Both the position numbers and the translations under genes were made by a program. DNA of 64,000 nt from Conexibacter sp. S30A1 (lineage in GTDB: Bacteria; Actinomycetota; Thermoleophilia; Solirubrobacterales; Solirubrobacteraceae): the NCBI RefSeq assembly GCF_023330665.1, contig NZ_CP097127.1, forward strand, positions 1,178,001-1,242,000, written 5' to 3'. Below the pieces are notes generated by a model, which worked only from the letters and a program-made list of their open reading frames with translations, was not told where the DNA came from and searched no databases. Positions 16,320-23,859 of this stretch are shown one piece after another; the stretch's first letter is position 1; each line of letters opens with the position of its first letter.

Positions 16320-17565
16320 AGGCGTCGGCGTGTGCCCGCAGGTCGGTGACGGTCAGCACCGGCGGCACGGGCGGGCGCGCCGGTGCCGGTGCATCCAAAA
16401 GCTCGCCCAGCGTCTTTTCCGCCTGCCAGTGACACAGCGCCAGCGCGCGCTGGCTGAGCGCCCGCACGACGCGCACGCCGCTCTCCGGCGCGCGGATGTG
16501 GAAGTCCTGCTCAGCGCCCGAATCGGCAGGATCGCGCAGGACGCGCAGCGTCCAGCGCTCACGCACCTCCAGGTCGCAGCCGAGCAGCGCTCGCGTCGCC
16601 TCGAGCAGCAGCGCGTCCAGGCGCTCGGCGCGAAACGGCGCACGACCCCGCCCGCCTGAGCGTGCCTGACTGACGATCAGGCCACCGCCGGCCAGCGGCG
16701 CAAGCAGCGGCGCGACACCGTGTTCGACCGCTGCTGGATGCTCGAGCTCCAGGCGTGCGCGGAGCGCCTCGGCTCCCGGCGCGTTGGCGAAGACGGGATG
16801 CTCGAGCAGCGCAATGCCCGTGGTGATCGCAGGGCCGAGCCTACGTAGGCCCGCGAGGCGGAGCATCTGCACCGTTTCAGAGACGAGCTCCTCGCCTGCC
16901 GGCAGCGCCGCCAGCAGACCGTGGTCATAAGCGCCTGGACACACGATCACGTTGCCTGCGCGCACGCTCAACGGCCCGGCCTCCACCACCCCGCCGCCGA
17001 GGGCGTGAACGTGTGCGCGGAACTCGACCCGTGCCTGTGCGTCCTTTGCCAGCAGGCGTGTCAGCGCCGCGGTGATCGTGCGTGGATCGACCAGCAGATC
17101 CATGAGGCCGAAGAGCGCCCCCGTGATCCGCTCCCCGGCCGCCGGCAGCAGCGTGGTGGCCTCGCGCCGCGTGAGCATGCGCGCGCGGCCGGGGTGCTCG
17201 CCCGCGACCGCCTGCATGACCTCAAGCTCCTCGCGGCTGTGCGCCAGGATGATGGTGCCGTCGGTGCCGGCCGGCGTGCCAGCACGACGTGCGAGCTCCA
17301 ACCAGAGCTCGCGGGCGGCCAGCGGCCCCGCATCGGTGCCAGCGCCGGCCAGCGCCGTGAAGAACAGGTGCCCGGAGTGCCTGACGCTGGCACCATGCGC
17401 ACGGGCTTCCTGCTCCAGGAGCACCACGCCGAGCCCCCGGCGCCGCGCCGCCAGGGCGTGGGCGACCCCGACGACACCACCGCCAACGACGCAGACGTCG
17501 GTCTCGATGGTTCGCTTGGGGCTGTGCAAGGATCTCTGGGCTGCGTCCGGGTCTGGCAGCGCCAC
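16291..17565 (-). CDS. FAD-dependent amine/D-amino-acid-oxidase-like oxidoreductase (TIGR03364-like)
   Basis: FAD-binding oxidoreductase of the DAO superfamily. The dinucleotide motif is TDVCVVGGGVVGVAHALAAR, followed by VVLLEQEARAHGASVRHSGH, the pattern of the TIGR03364 subgroup that is often linked to phosphonate breakdown. No phosphonate gene is near, so the substrate is open. The frame runs upstream to 17862, but that part overlaps the divergent CHAP gene and has no family match. GTG at 17565 puts the FAD motif about 20 residues from the N-terminus and is preferred; ATG 17652 is the alternative. The start gives 424 residues, the usual size. The C-terminus holds HIRAPESGVRVVRALSQRAL. Confidence 0.8.
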   Translation of the reverse strand: MALPDPDAAQRSLHSPKRTIETDVCVVGGGVVGVAHALAARRRGLGVVLLEQEARAHGASVRHSGHLFFTALAGAGTDAGPLAARELWLELARRAGTPAGTDGTIILAHSREELEVMQAVAGEHPGRARMLTRREATTLLPAAGERITGALFGLMDLLVDPRTITAALTRLLAKDAQARVEFRAHVHALGGGVVEAGPLSVRAGNVIVCPGAYDHGLLAALPAGEELVSETVQMLRLAGLRRLGPAITTGIALLEHPVFANAPGAEALRARLELEHPAAVEHGVAPLLAPLAGGGLIVSQARSGGRGRAPFRAERLDALLLEATRALLGCDLEVRERWTLRVLRDPADSGAEQDFHIRAPESGVRVVRALSQRALALCHWQAEKTLGELLDAPAPARPPVPPVLTVTDLRAHADAFRSRPGRSV

Positions 17566-17683
17566 GGCGCTCAAGGGGCCATTTCTGCGCACACCCCGCG
17601 GCACCTGCAAGAAAGCACCCACGAACAGGCCGGATTTCTCGCCGCGGCGCATTCCGCCGCGCCATGCGCTTCTATATGCCGCG

Positions 17684-18337
17684 ATGACAGCAAGGCTCGA
17701 GGGGGGCGTCGCGTGTCTGCGCGCCACAAGCTTGCGGATCGCTGCCGTGCTGGCGCTCACGTTCACCGCCAGCCTGCTCGTGATGAGCGCTGGCGCGCGG
17801 GCCGACGGCCTTGAGCTCTGCGCCGGATACAGCGGCTGCTCGAGTGGCGCCTTTACGACCAACGGCTACCAGAATGCGGCCGGGCAGTCGTGGTGGCGCA
17901 TGTATGCGGGCATCAACTGCACCAACTACGCGGCCTACGTCGAGTCCCAGGTCTACGGTGTGCCCGAGCCGGCTCTGCTGCTTGGCAACGCCTACCAGTG
18001 GGCGGCCAACGCCGCGAGCGCCGGCATCCCGGTCAACCAGACGCCGACCGTCGGGTCGGTCGCGGTGTGGGCGGCGGGTGCGCCGGGGATGGGTGGCTTT
18101 GGCCACGTCGCGGTGGTGGAGGCGGTGGGCCCGGGCGCAAGCTACATCGACGTGTCACAGAGCGGCATGGGCACGGCCGCCGACGGCTTTGAGTGGGAGC
18201 AGATCAGCCGCGGCCCCGCCTGGGAGCCGTGGCCGTCCGACTTCATCCACTTCCAGGGTCCCGCCGTGCCCGGCACCATGCCGCCGCCCGGCCAGCGCGT
18301 CGGCGGCGCGCAGCTGACGGCCGCCGGCGGCTACTGA
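17684..18337 (+). CDS. Secreted CHAP-domain peptidoglycan hydrolase
   Basis: Secreted cysteine amidase or endopeptidase acting on cell-wall peptide, 217 residues. A signal peptide (about 10-36, IAAVLALTFTASLLVMSAGARA) precedes one CHAP domain. The catalytic Cys is in GINCTNYAAYVES and the His in GGFGHVAVVEAV, with DFIHFQG near the end. There is no wall-binding domain, so it is a stand-alone CHAP enzyme. The ATG at 17684 is the only start that gives a sound signal peptide. A GST gene begins eight bases after its stop. Confidence 0.88.
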   Translation: MTARLEGGVACLRATSLRIAAVLALTFTASLLVMSAGARADGLELCAGYSGCSSGAFTTNGYQNAAGQSWWRMYAGINCTNYAAYVESQVYGVPEPALLLGNAYQWAANAASAGIPVNQTPTVGSVAVWAAGAPGMGGFGHVAVVEAVGPGASYIDVSQSGMGTAADGFEWEQISRGPAWEPWPSDFIHFQGPAVPGTMPPPGQRVGGAQLTAAGGY

Positions 18338-18344
18338 GCCGCGC

Positions 18345-18938
18345 GTGCTGCTCTACAACAACCCGGCTTCCGGCAACTGCTACAAGGTGCGACTGCTGGC
18401 CGCGCAGCTGGGACTCGACCTGGAGCTGCACGACCTGGATGTCGTTGATCGCAGCAACCGGCCGGCCGTGATCGGCCAGCTCACGCCCGTCCTGAGGGTG
18501 CCGGTGCTGGTGCTCGACGACGGCCGCGCGCTGTTTGAGTCAAACGCGATCATCGACTACCTGGCCGAGGGCACGCCCTACCTGCCGCAGGACCGCTACG
18601 AGCGCCAACAGGTGCTGGCCTGGCAGTTCTTCGAGCAGTACGAGATCGAGCCCAACCTCGCGGTCGCTCGCTTCTGGCGTCTGTTCGGGATCGAGCAGCC
18701 CGACAGCGCCTGGCAGCAGAAGCGCGAGGCGGGCCGCAGGGGCCTTGACGCGCTCGAGCGCGGCCTTGAGGGCCGCGATTTCCTGGTCGCGGATCGCTAC
18801 AGCGTCGCCGATATAAGCCTCTACGGCTACACGCACGTGGCGGCCGAGGGCGGCTTCGACCTGGCTCCCTACCCCGCCATCAGGGCGTGGCTCGCGCGCG
18901 TGGCGGCCCAGCCCGGCCACATCGCGATCACGTCCTGA
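18345..18938 (+). CDS. Glutathione S-transferase family protein
   Basis: Two-domain GST-like protein of 197 residues. The thioredoxin-like N-domain begins LLYNNPASGNCYKVRLLAAQLG, where NPASGN is the usual active-site loop, and has the cis-Pro block LRVPVLVLDDG and the FESNAIIDYL motif. The all-helical C-domain follows, with ARFWRLFGI and FLVADRYSVADISLYGY. The GTG start lies eight bases after the CHAP gene stop; the two are unrelated in function but may share a transcript. Actinobacteria generally use mycothiol, so the true thiol partner is uncertain. Confidence 0.88.
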   Translation: MLLYNNPASGNCYKVRLLAAQLGLDLELHDLDVVDRSNRPAVIGQLTPVLRVPVLVLDDGRALFESNAIIDYLAEGTPYLPQDRYERQQVLAWQFFEQYEIEPNLAVARFWRLFGIEQPDSAWQQKREAGRRGLDALERGLEGRDFLVADRYSVADISLYGYTHVAAEGGFDLAPYPAIRAWLARVAAQPGHIAITS

Positions 18939-18939
18939 G

Positions 18940-19251
18940 TCAGGGGCGCCAGGGGCCGAGCGGCGAGAAGCGTCTGACCGCCTCGTTGATCAGCACCCGC
19001 GGCTCGAGCTTGGCCACGAGCGCCTGAAACTCGTCGTGGCGCTGGCCGCTGAGGCTGGCGGGGCGGCCGCGCGCCTCGCGCAAAAGCAGCACCAGGCGCC
19101 GGCGCTCGGCCGGCGTGAGCCGCTCAAAGTGTGTCTTTGCGAGCATCGCCAGCTCGGCGATCAGCACCAGCTCGACCAGCGGCAGGCGGCGCAACAGCGG
19201 CAGCCGCTTGGCCGCGCGCGCGACGGCGACATTCGTGAACGGAGACGGCAT
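18940..19251 (-). CDS. Conserved hypothetical small basic protein
   Basis: No family recognised. It has 103 residues, is rich in Leu, Arg and Ala, and is predicted largely helical: the segments LLRRLPLVELVLIAELAMLA and LTPAERRRLVLLLREARGRP look amphipathic, with no clear membrane span. It ends RRFSPLGPWRP. The stop faces the GST stop with one base between. Coding bias matches its neighbours, which supports a real gene. Confidence 0.6.
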   Translation of the reverse strand: MPSPFTNVAVARAAKRLPLLRRLPLVELVLIAELAMLAKTHFERLTPAERRRLVLLLREARGRPASLSGQRHDEFQALVAKLEPRVLINEAVRRFSPLGPWRP

Positions 19252-19279
19252 ACCGCTCCGATTCTAGGCCCGCCCCTGG

Positions 19280-20236
19280 TCAGCTTGCGGCCTGCGGCCC
19301 GCTGGCCGCCGCACCCGTCAACGCGCGCTCAAGCCGTGGCGGGCGCTGTCCGCCGGGCAGGCTCCAGAGCGCATCATCGCCGAGCGGATGGCGCTGCGCG
19401 CGGCCCTCTGAAACCAGCTCGAGCAGCGCCCGCTCGGCGGCCTGCCGGTCGGGCAGCGCGTTGTTGGGCGCCAGGATCGCGGCCACCTCGGCCGTGGTGA
19501 GGCCGAGCGGGAAGCGCTCGAGCAGCTCACCTGTGTCCTGCGGCGGGTCGCGGCGCGCAAGCGTCGGGTCGAGGTTTGCGAGCAGCACGTCGTAGGCCTC
19601 GACCGGCTGCATGCCGCCCGCCTCCAGGCGCAGCCCGTCAGCGGTGCGCGTGAAGACCACCGACGGGGCCGTGTAGCGGACGTGGCCGTCGCTGTTGCCG
19701 GCCTTGCCCTGCAGTTCGGTGGGCGAGCCGGCGGCGGTGCGGGTCAGGGCCTTGTCGCGCTCGTACTCGGCCTGCACCTCGCCCTCGTCGATCAGCGAGA
19801 CGATCCGCTCGGCATCCACGGCCTCAAGGCAGCCGAGCGCCTCGCGCAGATCCCCGTCGTCGTCGAGCAGCAGCGGCGTGGTGAAGTTCGCAAGCTGAAG
19901 CGTCCTGAACACAGCCCATTCGCTGCCCGGCGACTCGCGCCTTGCGGCGATGACCGCGCGGCAGGCACGCGATGAGGCCGCCAGACGCTCCTTGGGCACG
20001 GGCGCAAACGGCATCCCCCAGCGCTCGCGGAACATCAGCGCGCCCTGCGCCTGGCGCAGTGGCGTGTAGCCGTGGGCCTCGTAGCGGCTGACGTCCTCGC
20101 TCAGGCCGACCAGCACGAGCGCCCAGTCGATCTGCTCGCCGTAGCGCCACTCGATGACGCGCAGCGCCGGGTTCTCGGAGTAGCCGAAGGGACAGGCGGG
20201 GTCGCTGAAGAGCGTGGCTTTGATCGGGGCGGTCAT
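19280..20236 (-). CDS. DsbA/FrnE-like thioredoxin-fold protein
   Basis: Cytosolic DsbA-family oxidoreductase or 2-hydroxychromene-isomerase-like protein. The N-terminus MTAPIKATLFSDPACPFGYS carries a CPxG-type motif with a single Cys, so the usual CxxC pair is reduced to CPFG. The helical insert spans about 60-170 (QGALMFRERWGMPF). The C-terminal 90 residues form a separate segment resembling a winged helix (FPLGLTTAEVAAILAPNNAL ... LLELVSEGRAQRHPLGDDALWSL). The ATG at 20236 gives 318 residues; a GTG at 20281 would add 15 without family match. The C-terminal extension is unusual for the family. Likely redox or detoxification role, uncertain. Confidence 0.7.
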   Translation of the reverse strand: MTAPIKATLFSDPACPFGYSENPALRVIEWRYGEQIDWALVLVGLSEDVSRYEAHGYTPLRQAQGALMFRERWGMPFAPVPKERLAASSRACRAVIAARRESPGSEWAVFRTLQLANFTTPLLLDDDGDLREALGCLEAVDAERIVSLIDEGEVQAEYERDKALTRTAAGSPTELQGKAGNSDGHVRYTAPSVVFTRTADGLRLEAGGMQPVEAYDVLLANLDPTLARRDPPQDTGELLERFPLGLTTAEVAAILAPNNALPDRQAAERALLELVSEGRAQRHPLGDDALWSLPGGQRPPRLERALTGAAASGPQAAS

Positions 20237-20290
20237 ACCATCGAGCTTACCAACCGTAAGCTGCTTGTCGTTCGGTTCCACGAATGCGGC

Positions 20291-21742
20291 TCAGCGGCCG
20301 GCGAGCGGGCGAAAGCAGCGCAGGAACGCAGCCGAGCCGAGCGGCGCACCGGTCGCCTGCTCGACCAGCGCCGTCGTGTCGAGGCGGCGCCCGTGGCGGT
20401 GCACGCGCTCGCCCAGCCAGCCTTGAATCGGCGCCACCTCGCCCCTGCGCAGGTCATCCTCGCGCGGCCCGAGCTCGGCCTCGAGCGTCTCCCACAGCTG
20501 TGCCGCGATCAGGCAGCCGAGCGCGTAGCTCGGGAAGTAGCCGAAGTCGCCACCGCCCCAGTGGATGTCCTGCAGACAGCCGAGCGCGTCGGAGCTCACC
20601 TCCACGCCGAGCAGGCGGCGCATCCGGTCGCGCCACGCCGCCGGCAGGTCGCTGACGGCCAGCTGGCCGTCGATCAGCGCCAGCTCGAGCTCGAAGCGCA
20701 GGATGATGTGGAGCGGATAGCTCAGCGGGTCGGCGGCTGCGCGCAGCGGGCCGGCCTGCACGCCGAGCATCGCGCCGTGCAGCTCGTCGGGCCCCAGCGC
20801 AAACCCGGCCCTGGCCAGCTCGGCGATGATCACCGGCGCGAAGGCGGGGTTGCGCGCGACGTGGTTCTCCCACAGCTTGCTCTGCGACTCGTGGATCGAC
20901 ATCGACGTCCCGGTGCCGAGGTTGGTGCGCGCAAGCCGCGGGTCGATCTGGCGCTCATACAGCGCGTGGCCGTACTCGTGCAGCGCGATCACCACGGCTT
21001 GAAGGTCGGCGTCGCTGTACCTGGTGGTCATGCGCGAGTCCCGCGGGCCCATGCTGGTGCTGAAAGGGTGTGAGGAGACGTCCACCCGCCAGCTTTCAGG
21101 CGCCACCCCGAGACGGGCGAGCACGCCCTGGACCGCCGCGCGCCTGGCGGCTTCGGGCACCTCGAGCCGCCGCCGCGGCGTGTGCTGCTGGGCTTCGGCG
21201 ACCAGCGGCACCAGCGTCTGGGCGAGCTCGTCAAAGAGCCTGTGCAGCTCCTCGGCGCGCAGGCCGAAGTCGTAGTCGCCGAGCAGCCCGTCGTAGGGCC
21301 CTGAGCCGTCGTCGGCGACACACTCACCGTAGGCGCGCGCCAGCTCGACGTTGCGCGCAAGCGCCAGCGCGAAGGCGCTGAAGTCGTCCTGCTCGCGTGC
21401 ACGCTGCCAGCTCTCCTCGCCATCGGCGTGTGCCCGGGCGAGCTCGCCGGCGAGCTCCTGCGGCACCCGCCGCGCCCGCTCAAAGTCGCGGCGCGCGATC
21501 CGCACGATGTCGGCGTCGAGCTCATCGAGCGTCGCGGCGTCGAGCGCCGCCAACAGCTCGCCGAGCTCCTCGGCCGTGCGCAGCCCGTGCGCGATGCGCG
21601 CGACCGTCTCAAGCTGCTGCGCGCGTGCCTCGGCGCCCTCCTGGGGCATCATGACCCGCTGATCCCAGCCCAGGAGGGCCTGGACGCCATCAAGGTCAGA
21701 AAGCTCGGCCAGCCGGCCGCGGAGGCTCTCGATCGCGGTCAC
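20291..21742 (-). CDS. Carboxypeptidase Taq-type (M32) metallocarboxypeptidase
   Basis: Zinc carboxypeptidase of family M32, cytosolic, trimming C-terminal residues from peptides. The zinc motif HEYGH is at residues 255-259, and the third-ligand helix carries SIHESQSKLWENHVARN. Other family blocks are LGWDQRVMMPQEGAEARAQQ near the N-terminus and FRFELELALIDGQL-like text near 330-350. From the GTG at 21742 the protein has 483 residues, matching the family's 490-510. Starting at 21805 would put the start inside a perfect 32-bp palindrome and add residues of no family likeness, so the shorter form is chosen. Confidence 0.92.
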   Translation of the reverse strand: MTAIESLRGRLAELSDLDGVQALLGWDQRVMMPQEGAEARAQQLETVARIAHGLRTAEELGELLAALDAATLDELDADIVRIARRDFERARRVPQELAGELARAHADGEESWQRAREQDDFSAFALALARNVELARAYGECVADDGSGPYDGLLGDYDFGLRAEELHRLFDELAQTLVPLVAEAQQHTPRRRLEVPEAARRAAVQGVLARLGVAPESWRVDVSSHPFSTSMGPRDSRMTTRYSDADLQAVVIALHEYGHALYERQIDPRLARTNLGTGTSMSIHESQSKLWENHVARNPAFAPVIIAELARAGFALGPDELHGAMLGVQAGPLRAAADPLSYPLHIILRFELELALIDGQLAVSDLPAAWRDRMRRLLGVEVSSDALGCLQDIHWGGGDFGYFPSYALGCLIAAQLWETLEAELGPREDDLRRGEVAPIQGWLGERVHRHGRRLDTTALVEQATGAPLGSAAFLRCFRPLAGR

Positions 21743-21793
21743 CGCCTCAGCATAGAGAAAGCCCGCTGCCGCGCAGCTCGGGTCGTTCTTTGG

Positions 21794-21825
21794 GAGCCCG
21801 ACCACCAGATCTGGTGGTCGGGCTC
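21794..21825. repeat. Perfect 32-bp palindrome between genes
   Basis: Each half is 16 bases (GAGCCCGACCACCAGA and its reverse complement) with no spacer. It lies 36 bases beyond the ABC exporter stop and 51 bases before the carboxypeptidase start, both on the minus strand. A factor-independent terminator for the exporter or a dimeric protein site are the likely readings. No U-tract follows. Confidence 0.9.
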
Positions 21826-21861
21826 ACAAAGTTCGTGGCCCAGGGCCACGGCGTCCTGAGG

Positions 21862-23757
21862 CTAACTGCCGAGCGGCTCGGTGGCGACGTCGCGGCGCAC
21901 CAGCGCGGCGTAGAGGCCGCCCAGCTCGAGCAGCTCCTCGTGGCTGCCGCGCTCGGCGATCACGCCGTGGTCGAGCACGACGATTTGGTCGGCGTCGCGC
22001 ACGGTCGAGAGGCGGTGGGCGATCGTGATCGTGGTGCGACCCTCGGAGAGGCGCTCGAGCTCGGCCTGGACCGCCGCCTCGGTCTGGGTATCGAGCGAAG
22101 AGGTGGCCTCATCGAGGATCAGCACCGGCGGGTTGCGCAGGATCGTGCGGGCGATCGCCATGCGCTGCTTCTCCCCGCCCGAGAAGCGGTAGCCGCGCTC
22201 GCCGACGACCGTGTCATAGCCGTCGGGCAGCGACGCGATCAGCTCGTGGATGCGGGCCGTGCGCGCCGCCTCCTCGATCTCCGCATCGGTCGCCTGAGGC
22301 TTGGCGAAGCGCAGGTTCTCGCGCACGCTGGCGTGAAAGAGGTAGGTCTCCTGGGAGACCACGCCGATCGTCGCGGCCAGCGACTCCAGGCTCACGCGGC
22401 GGATGTCCACGCCGTCAATCATGACCCGCCCGCGCTGGGGCTCATAGAGCCGCGCCGCCAAATAGCCGAGCGTCGTCTTGCCCGAGCCGGTCTCGCCCAC
22501 CACGGCGGTGCGTGTGCCCGGCGCGACAACCAGGTCGATGTCACGCAGCGTCCACTCCGGGGCCTGCTCGCGGGCGCCGGCCAGCGGGCCGGCGCCCGCG
22601 CCGTAGCGGAACGAAACCCCCTCAAAGCGCACCTCGCCGACCACACGGGCGGGGTCGAGCACGACCGGGTTCTCGGCCTCCGTGATGTCCACCGGCAGGT
22701 CCATGTACTCAAAGATGCGGTCAAACAGAGCCAGCGATGCCTCGATTTCGGTGCCGGCGCCGAGCAGCGACTGGACCGGGAACAAAAGCCGCGTCTGCAG
22801 GGTCGTGAAGGCCACGAGCGTGCCGACGTTGATATGACCGATGAAGCTCTGACCGCCGAACCAGTAGATCAGCGCCGGCATCGCCGCGAAGACGAACTGG
22901 ATCGTGCCCATCGTCCAGCGGCCCGCCATCCGCGAGCGGACCTCCAGGTCGGCTATGTCCTTGGACTCGTCGGTGAAACGACGGGCCAGGTCATCGCCAC
23001 GGCCCATCGTCTTGCCGAGCATGATCCCCGAGACCGACAGCGACTCCGCCACCAGCGCGCTCATGTCGGCCAGACGGCGCTGTTGCTCGGTGGTGATGCG
23101 GCGGCGGATCTTGCCGACCTTGCGCGTCATCGCCACCGAGGGCGGGACCAAAAGCAGCGAGATCCCCGCGAGCCGCGGGTCCAGCAGCAGCATGGCGACG
23201 GTCGCGCTGATCACGGTCGTGACGTTCGAGGCGATCGTCGTGGCGGTGTTGGTGATGACGTTGTCCAGTCCGCCGATGTCGTTTGAGATGCGCGACTGGA
23301 CCTCACCGGTGCGCGTGCGGGTGAAGAACGCAAGCGACATCTGCTGCAGGCGCTGGTAGACCGCAGCGCGCAGGTCGTGCATGACCCGCTGCCCGACGGC
23401 GTTTGAGATGTAGGTCTGCCAGACGCTCGTGGCCTGCGAGATCAGTGCCACCAGGATCATGCCGGCGACCATCTCGGTGAGGACCGTGTCGTTGTGGCCG
23501 ATGATCCCCTGGTCCAGTGCGGCACGCAGCAGGAAGGGGTTCAGCATCGCGACCGCCGAGGCGAAGACGATCATCACAAGCACGATCGACAGGCGCAGGC
23601 GGTAGGGCGCAAACAGCCTCAGGATGCGCCGCGGGTCACGCGGACGCGAGGGGTCCATGAGCGCCGGCTGCTCCTTCTTGGGCGTGCGGAACTGGCGCAT
23701 CGCGCCCGAGCCGCCGCTGCCGTGCATCGCGCCCAGTCCACTGCCACCGAAACTCAT
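21862..23757 (-). CDS. ABC exporter, fused membrane and ATPase domains
   Basis: Half-size ABC exporter of 631 residues that would work as a homodimer. The type-1 exporter membrane domain (about 55-340, six helices) begins FAPYRLRLSIVLVMIVFASA. The ATPase has Walker A GETGSGKTT, the Q-loop IGVVSQETYLFHASVRENLR, the signature FSGGEKQR, Walker B VLILDEATSSLD and the His loop IAHRLSTVRDAD. The N-terminal 25 residues are Gly/Ser/Met-rich. The ATG at 23757 is preferred over the GTG one codon upstream. Substrate (lipid or drug) cannot be deduced. It is divergent from the GH15 gene. Confidence 0.93.
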   Translation of the reverse strand: MSFGGSGLGAMHGSGGSGAMRQFRTPKKEQPALMDPSRPRDPRRILRLFAPYRLRLSIVLVMIVFASAVAMLNPFLLRAALDQGIIGHNDTVLTEMVAGMILVALISQATSVWQTYISNAVGQRVMHDLRAAVYQRLQQMSLAFFTRTRTGEVQSRISNDIGGLDNVITNTATTIASNVTTVISATVAMLLLDPRLAGISLLLVPPSVAMTRKVGKIRRRITTEQQRRLADMSALVAESLSVSGIMLGKTMGRGDDLARRFTDESKDIADLEVRSRMAGRWTMGTIQFVFAAMPALIYWFGGQSFIGHINVGTLVAFTTLQTRLLFPVQSLLGAGTEIEASLALFDRIFEYMDLPVDITEAENPVVLDPARVVGEVRFEGVSFRYGAGAGPLAGAREQAPEWTLRDIDLVVAPGTRTAVVGETGSGKTTLGYLAARLYEPQRGRVMIDGVDIRRVSLESLAATIGVVSQETYLFHASVRENLRFAKPQATDAEIEEAARTARIHELIASLPDGYDTVVGERGYRFSGGEKQRMAIARTILRNPPVLILDEATSSLDTQTEAAVQAELERLSEGRTTITIAHRLSTVRDADQIVVLDHGVIAERGSHEELLELGGLYAALVRRDVATEPLGS

Positions 23758-23859
23758 CACCGCTCATGATGACGGGTCCGTACGCGCGACCTGCGATCAT
23801 GCGCGGCGAGCGCCGTCGCCGCACTTTCACCCCGCCCCGCAGCTGCCGACTACACGCAC

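Noticed and set aside
17566-17862. N-terminal extension of the FAD oxidoreductase
   Set aside because: Overlaps the divergent CHAP gene and has no family match; the FAD motif would sit 120 residues in.
20072-23286. Long plus-strand frames opposite the carboxypeptidase and ABC exporter
   Set aside because: They mirror well-conserved minus-strand proteins and have no recognisable domain or ribosome binding site.
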